Shown here: positions 40,622 to 52,547 of the stretch, one piece after another
Numbering within the stretch: position 1 is the first letter of the stretch
Layout: every line of letters begins with the position of its first letter
Notes under the pieces: generated by a model
Databases searched by the model: none
Told to the model about the DNA's origin: nothing
The model's input: only the letters and a program-made list of their open reading frames with translations
Translations under genes and position numbers: made by a program
Assembly (NCBI GenBank): GCA_943842505.1
Contig: CALTDI010000005.1
Location: 124,001 to 188,000, forward strand
Origin: an uncultured Pseudomonadales bacterium
GTDB taxonomy: Bacteria > Pseudomonadota > Gammaproteobacteria > Pseudomonadales > Pseudohongiellaceae
DNA length: 64,000 nt
Direction: 5' to 3'

Positions 40622-41737
40622 ATGACGATAGACAAGGAACAGAGAATCCACAGCAATACTAAAGTGATTGTTGGCATGTCTGGCGGTGTCGACTCCTCGG
40701 TTGCCGCCTATCTTCTCATTGAACAGGGCTATCAGGTGGAAGGGCTGTTCATGAAGAACTGGGATGAAGACGATGGCACGGAATACTGCACCGCAAAGGA
40801 CGACTTGGCCGACGCCCAGTCAGTCTGTGACAGCCTGGAAATACCTCTGCATAGCGCCAACTTCGCCGCCGAATACTGGGACAATGTCTTCGAACATTTC
40901 CTCAAAGAATACTCAGCCGGTCGCACACCCAATCCAGACGTACTGTGCAACCGAGAGATCAAATTCAAGGCTTTCCTTGAATTTGCCGGCGAACTTGGCG
41001 CGGATTTTATAGCGACCGGGCATTATGTAAGAAAGAAAGTTGTGGGCTCCCATACACAACTGCTAAAAGGCTTGGACAATAATAAGGATCAGAGCTATTT
41101 CCTCTGCGAGGTAAATGAGAGCTGTCTGAGTAAGAGTCTTTTTCCTGTCGGCGAGCTGGATAAGCCCGAAGTGCGTGCTATCGCATCCAAGCTAGGCCTG
41201 CGTACCCACGACAAGAAGGACAGTACAGGCATCTGTTTCATCGGGGAGCGCAAATTCAAAGATTTTCTCGAACAGTACCTCCCGGCTCAACCCGGGGTAA
41301 TCGAATCAGTAGACGGAGAGACTATAGGCAGGCATGCCGGCTTGATGTTTTATACCTACGGTCAACGGCAAGGCCTTGGCATAGGGGGCCTAAGCGATCA
41401 TGACGAGGCGCCCTGGTATGTTGTCGACAAAGACCTGAAGAGAAACGTCTTATTGGTCGCACAAGGCTCGGAGCATCAAATGTTGTTTTCCAGCCAGCTA
41501 CTTGCAGGTAATCCAGCATGGGTAAACAAACAGCCTGACGCTATGCCCCTTAGCTGTACCGCAAAAGTGCGTTATCGCCAGCCTGACCAACAGTGCCAAA
41601 TTAGCAGCAACACAGATGGACTGCTGCAAGTCGATTTCGCTACACCACAACGTGCCGTGACACCGGGCCAATATGTCGTATTTTATCAAGGCGAGCGCTG
41701 TCTCGGGGGAGCCATCATTGAACAGTTCTGTCGCTGA
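40622..41737 (+). CDS. mnmA: MnmA, tRNA-specific 2-thiouridylase
   Basis: MnmA thiolates U34 of tRNA Lys, Glu and Gln using sulfur delivered by TusE. The 371-residue protein has the PP-loop [15 protein letters not shown] near residue 18. Catalytic Cys are in [12 protein letters not shown] (about 110) and [13 protein letters not shown] (about 207). It is the acceptor for the tusDCBE relay at 24 kb. hflD overlaps its 3' end. Confidence 0.97.
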   Translation: MTIDKEQRIHSNTKVIVGMSGGVDSSVAAYLLIEQGYQVEGLFMKNWDEDDGTEYCTAKDDLADAQSVCDSLEIPLHSANFAAEYWDNVFEHFLKEYSAGRTPNPDVLCNREIKFKAFLEFAGELGADFIATGHYVRKKVVGSHTQLLKGLDNNKDQSYFLCEVNESCLSKSLFPVGELDKPEVRAIASKLGLRTHDKKDSTGICFIGERKFKDFLEQYLPAQPGVIESVDGETIGRHAGLMFYTYGQRQGLGIGGLSDHDEAPWYVVDKDLKRNVLLVAQGSEHQMLFSSQLLAGNPAWVNKQPDAMPLSCTAKVRYRQPDQQCQISSNTDGLLQVDFATPQRAVTPGQYVVFYQGERCLGGAIIEQFCR

Positions 41738-42419
41738 GCTAACGCGCTGGGAATGGCAGACCGTAGCACTGGCTGCCGTAGTTCAGTCTGCGGCTCTGGT
41801 AACCAAACTCGCCGTACACGGCAATGCCTCCCAGACCGAACTTCTGGCGAGCGTTAATCCGCTATTGGTTCTTAATCCAAGGACGGAAGCCGATGTCTAT
41901 CCAAATCTTGGGCACCTAAATCTGGGCTTGCGGTCTCTCCATGACATGTTCCAGCAGGTAAAGGCGCCAGAAAACGCGGGCATGGTTCGCTATACACTAG
42001 GGATGCTACTACTACGCAACAAGCTGGAGGCGAACCCCTCGATGCAAGAGGCTATAAGAGTCGGCTTGCAGGGAATCCATCCCTTGCAACTCATACCGGA
42101 GAATGCCACGCCGTGGCGAATGGAAGACGAAGAAAAAACAGAAGGACAATTGGGCCAGGAACAAACATTCGAGCAGCTTGCTACTCTTTATCAGGATACA
42201 ATTAGCAGGCTAGCACACCGCATTCAGGTACAGGGGCAGATGGACTATCTACAGAACGAGTATGTAGCCAATCGCGTCCGCTCACTTCTGCTTGCGGGCA
42301 TCCGCTCTGCTGTGTTGTGGCATCAACTCGGTGGACGCCGCTGGCGGCTGATTTTTTATCGAAAGCGAGTGCAAGAAACAGCGGGGAGTCTACGACGGCG
42401 TCTCCTCGCGTCGATCTAA
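41718..42419 (+). CDS. hflD: HflD, high-frequency lysogenization protein homologue
   Basis: HflD is a peripheral membrane protein that in E. coli modulates lambda CII; its housekeeping role is unclear. I choose TTG 41718, 8 nt after GGGGGA, giving 233 residues and a 20-nt overlap with mnmA; an upstream ATG at 41673 adds 15 residues. It has [20 protein letters not shown] and [10 protein letters not shown], plus the C-terminal [22 protein letters not shown]. The mnmA-hflD-purB order is conserved. Confidence 0.92.
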   Translation: MNSSVAELTRWEWQTVALAAVVQSAALVTKLAVHGNASQTELLASVNPLLVLNPRTEADVYPNLGHLNLGLRSLHDMFQQVKAPENAGMVRYTLGMLLLRNKLEANPSMQEAIRVGLQGIHPLQLIPENATPWRMEDEEKTEGQLGQEQTFEQLATLYQDTISRLAHRIQVQGQMDYLQNEYVANRVRSLLLAGIRSAVLWHQLGGRRWRLIFYRKRVQETAGSLRRRLLASI

Positions 42420-42423
42420 GTAA

Positions 42424-45002
<2,579 letters not shown>

Positions 45003-45037
45003 GCCCATCAAGCTCCCGCAACACGTCAGCACAGGCT

Positions 45038-46417
45038 ATGCACAGAAGTAACATACGAGTTTTTCCCTATCAGCGAGACAGCGAGCTATTCATGCGCGCC
45101 TTGGGAACGTTCGCCATGCCTGCTTTTCTGGACAGCGCAAGCCATGGTGGTCCCAGTGGAAGGCGCGATATTCTCGCGGCGGCACCGATTGCCCATATCA
45201 TCCTGAGAAATGGCAAAATGTCTTGCTCCGAAAATATACGTGAGCGCATCGGCGACTCAAGAGATAGCGAAGTATTATTCAATAATATCAGATATTTAAA
45301 AGATAAATATCTACCTTTGTATGAACAGCCTGAAGGGACGGTATCTGGCGATGACTTTGCCGGCGCTGTGATCGCTCATCTTGGTTACCCAGAACTCAAA
45401 CGTAGCGCAAGATTCGACATTAACGACGGCTTCGTAGGCGTCTATCTCTGGACCCTCATCATCGATCACGAGGAAAATACCTGCGAACTCAGGTTTCACC
45501 CAGGCTGCGAGCAAGCCTACATCGAAGATACCGCCTCCTCTATAAGCAATGAGCTAGATACAGTTAAGGGCGACCACCCCGGTAGCTTCTCTGTTTTTTC
45601 TAATTTCGAGAGTAACTCTAGCTTCGATGAATACCAGCGTGCGTTCACAGACATTAAGATGCGCATCGATTGCGGCGACTGTTATCAGGTTAACTTGACG
45701 CAGAGTTTTACAGCCAAGGGCGACGGCGAACCCTTAGCCGCCTATCTCAGGCTGCGCAGAGCGACTACCGCGCCCTTTTCTGCCTATCTAAACTGGGATA
45801 GTGGCGCCCTGCTAAGCCTGTCGCCCGAGCGCTTTCTGCGACTCGTCGATAAAGCGGTATTGACCCAACCCATCAAGGGGACAACACCCAGAGGTTCAAC
45901 AAAGGAGGCTGACGCACAATTAGCACAGGACCTTCTGGCTAGCGAAAAAGACAGGGCCGAGAATTTAATGATCGTTGACCTGTTAAGAAACGATCTGGGC
46001 AGAGTCTGTCAGACAGGAAGTATCGAAGTAAAACAACTATTTAGCGTCGAATCTTTTAGCAATGTACATCATATGGTTAGCGACGTGTCGGGCACCCTCA
46101 AAGCCGACAGGGACGCGCTAGACTTACTCGCCAGCTGCTACCCAGGAGGGTCGATAACCGGCGCACCAAAACTAAGCGCCATGGCTATAATCCAGCGGCT
46201 AGAGCTGAGCCCTAGAAGGGCTTACTGTGGGACCGTGTTCTATCTTGACTCTCTAGGCAACTTCGACAGCAGCATTACCATCCGCAGCCTGCTGCGGGAG
46301 GACAATGAACTTACCTGCTGGGCTGGTGGCGGCATCGTTGCCGACTCTGATTGTGAGCAGGAGTACCAGGAATGTTTCGATAAAATAAACAATATTTTCA
46401 GTGTATTACAAGATTGA
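45038..46417 (+). CDS. pabB: Aminodeoxychorismate synthase component I
   Basis: PabB converts chorismate and ammonia to 4-amino-4-deoxychorismate, which PabC (4.7 kb) cleaves to p-aminobenzoate. The 459-residue protein has the chorismate-binding domain with QPIKGTTPRGSTKEAD, DLLRNDLGRVC and CYPGGSITGAPKLSAM. The PIKGT motif contains the Lys that distinguishes PabB from anthranilate synthase TrpE. An N-terminal TrpE-like region covers about 1-170. Confidence 0.93.
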   Translation: MHRSNIRVFPYQRDSELFMRALGTFAMPAFLDSASHGGPSGRRDILAAAPIAHIILRNGKMSCSENIRERIGDSRDSEVLFNNIRYLKDKYLPLYEQPEGTVSGDDFAGAVIAHLGYPELKRSARFDINDGFVGVYLWTLIIDHEENTCELRFHPGCEQAYIEDTASSISNELDTVKGDHPGSFSVFSNFESNSSFDEYQRAFTDIKMRIDCGDCYQVNLTQSFTAKGDGEPLAAYLRLRRATTAPFSAYLNWDSGALLSLSPERFLRLVDKAVLTQPIKGTTPRGSTKEADAQLAQDLLASEKDRAENLMIVDLLRNDLGRVCQTGSIEVKQLFSVESFSNVHHMVSDVSGTLKADRDALDLLASCYPGGSITGAPKLSAMAIIQRLELSPRRAYCGTVFYLDSLGNFDSSITIRSLLREDNELTCWAGGGIVADSDCEQEYQECFDKINNIFSVLQD

Positions 46418-46473
46418 CCTCAGCTACTAAGTAAAACCTGTAGCGCTAGGCCCTTGCGCAGCATGCCATCTTC

Positions 46474-47091
46474 CTAAACGCTAAGATCTCGCTCGCTGGC
46501 CGCACAAAATTCGCGGCGCAACTCCTCATACGTCTCAACCGCAGGATATTGGGGAAACTCCTCGATTACATTGGCCGGCGCACGAAACAGGATTCCAGCA
46601 TCGGCCTCTTCCAGCATAGTTGTATCATTGTAAGAATCACCGGAGGCGATGACGCGGAAGTTAAGCCCATGCAGGGCCTTAACTGATTGCCGCTTGGGGT
46701 CCTTCTGGCGCAGCTTATAGTCGACAATTCTGCCAGATTCGTCTGCAACCAGGCGGTGACAAAACAACGTGGGGAAATCGAGCTGTCGCATCAAAGGCTG
46801 CGAGAACTCATAGAAAGTATCTGACAAAATAATAAGTTGGAATCTTTCCTTCAACCAAATTATAAAATCCTTGGCTCCGGGTAGCGGCTCCATTGTAGAA
46901 ATCACCTCCTGTATGTCTGGTAGCCCCAGACCATGCTGGTCGAGTATTGCCAACCGTTGCCTCATAAGCACGTCATAGTCTGGAATATCGCGCGTGGTGG
47001 CGCGCAGCTCATCGATACCGGTCTTTTCGGCAAATCCGATCCAAATCTCCGGTACCAGTACTCCTTCCAAATCTAGACAGGCTAGTTCCAT
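46474..47091 (-). CDS. thrH: ThrH, phosphoserine/homoserine phosphotransferase
   Basis: The 205-residue HAD-family enzyme acts as phosphoserine phosphatase and can pass phosphate to homoserine in Pseudomonas. HAD motif I is DLEGVLVPE (nucleophile Asp near 7), motif II is IILSDTFYEF, and motif III/IV is ASGDSYNDTTMLEEADAG. The pabB-thrH-cysH-cysB neighbourhood is as in Pseudomonas aeruginosa. Confidence 0.93.
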   Translation of the reverse strand: MELACLDLEGVLVPEIWIGFAEKTGIDELRATTRDIPDYDVLMRQRLAILDQHGLGLPDIQEVISTMEPLPGAKDFIIWLKERFQLIILSDTFYEFSQPLMRQLDFPTLFCHRLVADESGRIVDYKLRQKDPKRQSVKALHGLNFRVIASGDSYNDTTMLEEADAGILFRAPANVIEEFPQYPAVETYEELRREFCAASERDLSV

Positions 47092-47510
47092 GATGCAAAG
47101 TTCTCCTTCTGGGTTGTTTTATTCGCTGCGGCGATCTTTTCGCACTTCTCGCCCCGCTTCAATCTAGCCAGCTAGGCGCTCTGCCTCGACCTGTCAGCCT
47201 AGGGAAGCGTCAATCTACCAGAAATCAACAATTCAGAACAGCAGGAGAAAAATTCTCTAGCTGTCTAATTACTAGATATTGATTTATCAGTAATAAAATC
47301 TGCAAGATTTGGTAGGAGCGATCATTTAGACTGTCTAAGTGGTTAGTTTTATTAGAGTTTTTCACGTGGAACATCGGCATCGGCCGTAATAGCTAATAGT
47401 TTAATCAAGCTGCCTAGCCCCACTCCATCAAGCGCTTTACCGCGCCGGGCAAATAGCCGAGAATGTGCCGGCTCTACCTCATCTGCGACAATAAATTGGC
47501 AAACCACTTC
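47092..47510. other. Intergenic region thrH-cysH with parS-like site
   Basis: Divergent promoters for thrH and cysH must lie here. It holds a parS-like palindrome at 47358-47373 and two CTGTCTAA words (47261 and 47332). An upstream ATG for cysH at 47463 is possible. No other gene is seen. Confidence 0.5.
47358..47373. promoter_or_regulatory. parS-like site (candidate ParB-binding palindrome)
   Basis: TTTTTCACGTGGAACA matches 15 of 16 positions of the conserved bacterial parS sequence TGTTTCACGTGGAACA. Only the second base differs. It lies in non-coding DNA upstream of cysH. parA/parB and oriC genes are not in the window, so function is unproven. Confidence 0.45.
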
Positions 47511-48266
47511 ATGACCTCCACATCGACAGCTCAGATCGCGCAAGACGCACTAGACCTCAACTCAGATCTAGCAGGCAGCGAACCCAAAGAAGTGCTGCGT
47601 CAGGTCGTCGACCTATGGCCAAACCTGGCAATTTCATTCAGCGGGGCCGAAGACGTGGTCCTAATCGAAATGGCGAGCAAGCTCCTCGATACGCCAACGG
47701 TATTTACTCTAGACACCGGCCGACTGCACCCGCAGACCTATGCGTTCATCGAGAGTGTTCGAAAGCACTATTCCCTGCCTATAGAAACGCTACACCCGGA
47801 TCCGCAGCGCCTCAGCGAACTAGTTCAGAACAAAGGCCTATTTAGCTTCTTTGAGGACGGACACTCGGAATGCTGCGGCATCCGTAAGGTTGAGCCGCTA
47901 AAGGCGAAGCTCGCAACAGTGGACGCCTGGGTCACCGGGCAGCGCCGCGATCAGAGCCCCACACGGGCTGACGTGCCAGTAGTCGAGCTCGACAACAATT
48001 TTTCCAGCCCTGAACACTCGGTAATAAAGATCAATCCGCTGGCGAACTGGTGCTCAGAAGATGTCTGGAGCTATATTCGCATGTTCGATGTGCCCTACAA
48101 CGAGCTTCACGACGCCGGATTTATCAGCATAGGCTGTGAACCCTGCACACGACCTACAGGCCCCGGCCAGCATGAGCGAGAGGGCCGCTGGTGGTGGGAA
48201 GAAGCCACTATCAAGGAATGCGGACTTCACAGAACAAATACCCGGGACCGGGAGAAGCGGGTCTAA
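47511..48266 (+). CDS. cysH: CysH, assimilatory adenylylsulfate (APS) reductase
   Basis: It reduces activated sulfate to sulfite. Start at ATG 47511 gives 251 residues; an upstream ATG at 47463 adds 16. The PP-loop-like [15 protein letters not shown] is at 41-55. Cys121-Cys122 (SECCGIRK) and Cys209/Cys212 (GCEPCT) bind a 4Fe-4S cluster, which marks the enzyme as APS- rather than PAPS-specific. The catalytic Cys237 is in KECGLH. Sulfite would go to a siroheme reductase, for which CysG is encoded at 25 kb. Confidence 0.95.
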   Translation: MTSTSTAQIAQDALDLNSDLAGSEPKEVLRQVVDLWPNLAISFSGAEDVVLIEMASKLLDTPTVFTLDTGRLHPQTYAFIESVRKHYSLPIETLHPDPQRLSELVQNKGLFSFFEDGHSECCGIRKVEPLKAKLATVDAWVTGQRRDQSPTRADVPVVELDNNFSSPEHSVIKINPLANWCSEDVWSYIRMFDVPYNELHDAGFISIGCEPCTRPTGPGQHEREGRWWWEEATIKECGLHRTNTRDREKRV

Positions 48267-48295
48267 GGCTGATACCCTAAACAGGCATCGGCCAG

Positions 48296-49270
48296 CTAAA
48301 GCGTTGGCAGCTCAATAGCCTCCACTAAACGGTCAAACTCAGCGCTGGACTTAGTTTCTAGCCCTTCACGGACTAAATCCCTGGTCAGATGGGGCGCAAA
48401 CATCTCAATAAAATCATACATATAGCTGCGTAAGTAATTGTTGCGTCGAAACCCTATCTTGGTTGTGCTGGATTCGAACAGATCACTGGCATCGAGCGCT
48501 ATCAGATCACTGTCTATCATCTCATCGAAGGCCATGCTCGCCACTATGCCTATGCCCAAGCCAAGGCGCACATAGGTTTTAATGACATCGGCGTCGGCAG
48601 CGGTAAGAACTACTCTGGGACGCAGGCCCTGGGCATCGAAGGCCTCATCCAGTTTCGACCTTCCGGTGAAGCCGAAGGTGTAGGTGATAATAGGATATTT
48701 AGCTATATTACATAGAGTTAGCTCATTCTCCTGAGCCAATGGATGCCCTTTCGGCACTAGGATTGATCTATTCCAGCGATAACACGGCAGCATCACTAGG
48801 TGGCTATACAGCTCCAAAGCCTCGGTAGCTATCGCAAAATCGGCGGCGCCTTCGGCGGCGGATGCCGATATCTGTTTTGGCGTTCCCTGATGCATATGCA
48901 GGGAGATCTCGGGGTACTTGTCGATGAATCGCCTTATTACCGGAGGCAGAACATAACGGCACTGCGTATGGGTAGTGGCTAGCGACAAGCTACCAGCCTG
49001 TTCTTGACCATACTCCCGCGCCAGGGACTGAATCTTTTCAACCTGCTGCAAGATCTCCCCGCTGGTGTCCAATATCTCTCGGCCGGCCTCTGTAATCTCT
49101 ACTAAATGCTTTCCGCGCCGGGTAAATATCTGCAGGCCCAACTCTTCTTCCAGCAGCCTTATCTGTTTGCTAATGCCTGGCTGCGAGCTGAATAGATGAG
49201 CGGCAGCTTTAGACACATTCAAGTCTTGCTTTGCGACTTCCCAGATATATCTAAGCTGATGCAATTTCAT
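48296..49270 (-). CDS. cysB: CysB, LysR-type regulator of sulfur assimilation
   Basis: The 324-residue LysR-family regulator starts at MKLHQLRYIWEVAKQDLNVSKAAAHLF, with the winged helix (1-60) characteristic of CysB/Cbl. The longer reading from 49357 is unlikely. The C-terminal effector domain binds N-acetylserine or sulfate (TTHTQCRYVLPP, VGLGIGIVASMAF blocks). It is divergent from a sulfite-exporter-like gene across 136 bp containing a repeated TATTCCTTTT. Confidence 0.94.
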   Translation of the reverse strand: MKLHQLRYIWEVAKQDLNVSKAAAHLFSSQPGISKQIRLLEEELGLQIFTRRGKHLVEITEAGREILDTSGEILQQVEKIQSLAREYGQEQAGSLSLATTHTQCRYVLPPVIRRFIDKYPEISLHMHQGTPKQISASAAEGAADFAIATEALELYSHLVMLPCYRWNRSILVPKGHPLAQENELTLCNIAKYPIITYTFGFTGRSKLDEAFDAQGLRPRVVLTAADADVIKTYVRLGLGIGIVASMAFDEMIDSDLIALDASDLFESSTTKIGFRRNNYLRSYMYDFIEMFAPHLTRDLVREGLETKSSAEFDRLVEAIELPTL

Positions 49271-49305
49271 AAGATAGCTCCCAGTTGTAAGGTGTTGCCC
49301 TATAT

Positions 49306-49346
49306 TATTCCTTTTGGTTATTAAAATATTCTTAAATATTCCTTTT
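49306..49346. promoter_or_regulatory. Direct repeats TATTCCTTTT between cysB and exporter (candidate CysB sites)
   Basis: Exact 10-bp copies at 49306-49315 and 49337-49346 are 31 bp apart (about three helical turns), within the AT-rich divergent promoter region. The words resemble AT-rich TTATTCC-type CysB sites of enterics as I recall them. Autoregulation of cysB and control of the exporter are inferred. Confidence 0.45.
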
Positions 49347-49406
49347 ACATATAGCAAGTTCTGTCTAATCTCGCGACTTTACTGCTATGCGCGGATCTAT
49401 TAGCCC

Positions 49407-50207
49407 ATGGAACTCACGCTACATATCGCTGCTGGAGCGGCAGTTGGCTTTGCCATCGGGCTTACCGGGGTCGGAGGCGGCTCCCTTATGACCCCCCTGC
49501 TTCTGCTTTTCGGCTATCCTGCCCCCGTGGCTATTGGGACCGACCTGCTGTACGCGGCAGTAACCAAGGCCGGTGGCGCACTCTCACATCACCGGGCAGG
49601 CAATGTAGACTGGGTTATCGTCCGCCTGCTTGCACTGGGCAGCATCCCCACAGCGCTTCTGGTTCATGGCGCTATAAACCAAACGACATTCCAGCAGACC
49701 CCAGAGTTCGAGCAACTTCTCACCTCGAGCTTAGGCATAATGTTAATAATAACTTCTATCATATTGATATTACGAGGTAAGTTAAGAAGAAATGCACGAG
49801 AGAGCAAGCCTGAAAGACTGATGGGTTTTGTCTCCAGGCATCGAAGCCAACTGACCGTAGAAATGGGAATTGTGCTGGGGGTCTGTGTGACGCTGTCATC
49901 GGTAGGCGCAGGCGCCTTTGCAGCGGCTATCCTTCTAACGATCTACGCCAAGACTTCAACTGTAAGGGTTATAGGCAGTGATATAGCCCACGCCGTTCCA
50001 CTGACATTCATTGCTGGCCTGGGCTATCTGTTCTCAGGCTATGTCGACCTGACTCTGCTGGCCAGCCTATTAATTGGCTCCTTGCCGGCCATTGCCCTAG
50101 GCTCGCGGCTTAGCTCGCGGGTGCCAGAAAAGGCGCTGCAGGGTCTGTTGATAGTGATCTTATTCGGTTTAGGGGTGTATTATACTGTATTCAATAATTT
50201 GCTTTAA
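49407..50207 (+). CDS. TauE/SafE family sulfite/sulfonate exporter-like permease
   Basis: The 266-residue membrane protein of the TSUP family has about eight hydrophobic segments. The N-terminal repeat is AAGAAVGFAIGLTGVGGGSLMTPLLLLFGYP (by its ends) and the second half repeats the motif as LGVCVTLSSVGAGAFAAAIL. Family members move sulfite, sulfonates or thiosulfate. Its divergent pairing with cysB and proximity to cysH suggest export of sulfite or uptake of a sulfur compound under CysB control. Confidence 0.85.
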   Translation: MELTLHIAAGAAVGFAIGLTGVGGGSLMTPLLLLFGYPAPVAIGTDLLYAAVTKAGGALSHHRAGNVDWVIVRLLALGSIPTALLVHGAINQTTFQQTPEFEQLLTSSLGIMLIITSIILILRGKLRRNARESKPERLMGFVSRHRSQLTVEMGIVLGVCVTLSSVGAGAFAAAILLTIYAKTSTVRVIGSDIAHAVPLTFIAGLGYLFSGYVDLTLLASLLIGSLPAIALGSRLSSRVPEKALQGLLIVILFGLGVYYTVFNNLL

Positions 50208-50236
50208 TATTACAATATAAGCATCTGATTTAATAA

Positions 50237-51193
50237 CTATTGATTTGCCACGCCATGAGGCACATGACCCGTAGCAACGTGATTTCGTGCCGATTCACAA
50301 TGCCCTTCCTGATCATCAAAGAAGACATCGGCATCAAACGCCCGGAGGAATTCACCCTTGTCGAGTCCGCCTAGAAAAAGAGACTCGTCAATGCGAATAT
50401 TCCAGGCACGCAGAGTCCGCACTACCCTTTCATGGGCAGGCGCAGCGCGCGCGGTTACCAAGCAGGTTCGCAGTGGCGCTTCGCCAGGAGGGAACGCCAT
50501 TTGGATCTGTTGCAGAGCCGCCAGAACCGGCTTGAATGGCCCTCCGCTTAGTGGCTCATTAGCCGCTTCACGCTCATTCTCGGTAAAAGCTTCTAGCCCT
50601 TTGTTTTTGAATATTTTTTCAGAATCATCAGAGAACAAAACGGCATCGCCATCGAAGGCTATCTTAAGCTTCTCGTTAGGCGTGCGGCTATTTTCAGAAG
50701 GCAAGATTGTTGCCGCGGCGACGCCAAGCTCCAAGGCTTGCCTGACATCCGCGCCATCGGTGGACAAGAACAGGTGGCTATTGAAGGCCGAGATATAACG
50801 ATAGGGACTGTCTCCCCCACTGAATGCGGCGCGGCTTATATCGAGGTCGTAGTGCTGTATAGAGTTAAAGATTCGCAGCCCTGTATCCGCACTATTCCTA
50901 GAGAGCAGAATCACTTGCACAGGAGACTCATCAAGCAACTCATTTAGCCCCAGTAGTTTTTGTACTAATAGAAAAGCATCGCCAGGCTCTAGCGGTTTGT
51001 CTTCCTTCGATATTTGATATTGCTGATAGGCATCCAAGCCTTCCTCCTCGAAGACGCGATGGCTATCTTCCAGGTTAAACAAGGCGCGAGAGGATATCGC
51101 GATTACGAGCGGGTCTATCTTTGCTTGGGATACCATTAGAGACTCTACCTGACAGTTAGCACTATGATAGAGGGCAATCGCGGACTTAGCCAT
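50237..51193 (-). CDS. 5'-nucleotidase family protein
   Basis: The 318-residue cytosolic 5'-nucleotidase-like protein (PF06189 type) has IDPLVIAISSRALFNLEDSHRVFE at the start of the conserved part, IAFDGDAVLFSDDSE with catalytic Asp, and LVTARAAPAHERVVRTL. The motif LFLGGLDKGEFL and FFDDQEGHC complete the HAD-like active site. A downstream ATG at 51136 (MVSQAKIDPL) may be the true start, since the first 19 residues look uncharacteristic. It would dephosphorylate nucleoside monophosphates. Confidence 0.83.
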   Translation of the reverse strand: MAKSAIALYHSANCQVESLMVSQAKIDPLVIAISSRALFNLEDSHRVFEEEGLDAYQQYQISKEDKPLEPGDAFLLVQKLLGLNELLDESPVQVILLSRNSADTGLRIFNSIQHYDLDISRAAFSGGDSPYRYISAFNSHLFLSTDGADVRQALELGVAAATILPSENSRTPNEKLKIAFDGDAVLFSDDSEKIFKNKGLEAFTENEREAANEPLSGGPFKPVLAALQQIQMAFPPGEAPLRTCLVTARAAPAHERVVRTLRAWNIRIDESLFLGGLDKGEFLRAFDADVFFDDQEGHCESARNHVATGHVPHGVANQ

Positions 51194-51332
51194 CTATGAA
51201 AAACCTTAGATGCATACAAACTGCTAACAAAGAATTGTAAAATACTGCCATAACTGTCTGTTAATAAACAAATATTCATCAGAAATAGAGTAAGCGGCAC
51301 GCCAGCGAAGGCAAGGGAGAAGTACAATTAGC

Positions 51333-52469
51333 ATGCTAGAAAGGAAGAATGAGGAGCGTATCGGCTTGCTACTTTCGGGGGGCGGCGCTCGCGCGGCTTA
51401 CCAGGTAGGCGTATTAAGCGCCATTGCAAAACTACTGCCTAAGGATACACAGAACCCCTTCCATATCATTTCTGGAACCTCTGCGGGCGCTTTGAATGCT
51501 GCCTCCCTCGCCTCCCACGCCCATAGGCTTCGAACGGGGGTTAGGCTGCTAGAGTATGTGTGGAAGAATATTAGCAGCGAGCAGATCTATACACCGCAGT
51601 CTGGAAATATGCTAGGTAGCGCTTCTGCGATGCTACTGTCGTCGATGCGCAGCAAGCCCGCCGATGTTCCGCGCTCTCTTTTAGACAACTCCCCCCTTAA
51701 CAGCTTGCTCAATCGCGTATTAAAACTAAATAAGATTCAGAGGAATATAGATAAAGGCTTGATCGATGCATTAAGTATTACCGCATCTGCATACAGCACC
51801 GGGGAATCAGTCTCCTTCTATCAGGGGGTCAAGGGACTTAAGGATTGGGAAGGGCCCCATCGAATTGGACGACGAAGTCAGATTATCCATTCCCATCTGC
51901 TGGCCTCTTCGGCGTTACCGATCTTGTTCCCAGCGGTGAAAATTGGAAACCAGTTCTTCGGCGATGGTGCAGTGCGACAGCTGGCTCCAACCTCAACACC
52001 GATTCATTTGGGTGCCACGCGACTGCTTGCCGTAGGGGTCAGCGGAAATCGCAACAAAGCACCCCTGGAAAACAAGATGACAGAGGCTCCCTCCCTGTCG
52101 CAGATTATTGGGCATATGCTCAACAGCGCCTTCGTAGATACATTAGATAACGATCTTGAATTTCTACGAGACATGAATGAGGTGCTGGACTTCGTGCCAC
52201 AGCATGTGACAAATCAAAAGAAGATTCGTGCTCAAAAAATTGAATTGCTTGAGATTTCACCCAGCAAAGAAATGAATCTGATCGCTACCGACTTCTATCA
52301 TGAGCTGCCTAGACAGATGGCTAAGCATATCAAAGTGGATAGCTCGAGCACGCTGCTTAGCCTGGTGCTTTTCGAGAAGGGTTTTTGCAATGCGCTGTGG
52401 GATTTAGGCTATGAAGACGCACTGGAAAAAGAAGCCGAGATCAGGGAATTCTTTCGTCTGCAGAAATAG
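51333..52469 (+). CDS. Patatin-like phospholipase
   Basis: The 378-residue patatin-domain protein has oxyanion motif GGGARAAYQVGVL (16-28), nucleophile Ser50 in ISGTSAGALNAA, and catalytic Asp in FFGDGAVRQ (about 214). There is no signal peptide, so it is cytoplasmic or peripheral. It resembles the RssA/YchK group. The physiological lipid substrate is unknown. An msrA remnant follows on the opposite strand. Confidence 0.9.
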   Translation: MLERKNEERIGLLLSGGGARAAYQVGVLSAIAKLLPKDTQNPFHIISGTSAGALNAASLASHAHRLRTGVRLLEYVWKNISSEQIYTPQSGNMLGSASAMLLSSMRSKPADVPRSLLDNSPLNSLLNRVLKLNKIQRNIDKGLIDALSITASAYSTGESVSFYQGVKGLKDWEGPHRIGRRSQIIHSHLLASSALPILFPAVKIGNQFFGDGAVRQLAPTSTPIHLGATRLLAVGVSGNRNKAPLENKMTEAPSLSQIIGHMLNSAFVDTLDNDLEFLRDMNEVLDFVPQHVTNQKKIRAQKIELLEISPSKEMNLIATDFYHELPRQMAKHIKVDSSSTLLSLVLFEKGFCNALWDLGYEDALEKEAEIREFFRLQK

Positions 52470-52547
52470 GCAGCTACAGTTGTCTCAGCCCCCAGCGAAA
52501 CCAAGTAACGATGAAGCCTCGGGCCGCCAAGCAAACGGGCTAGGACC

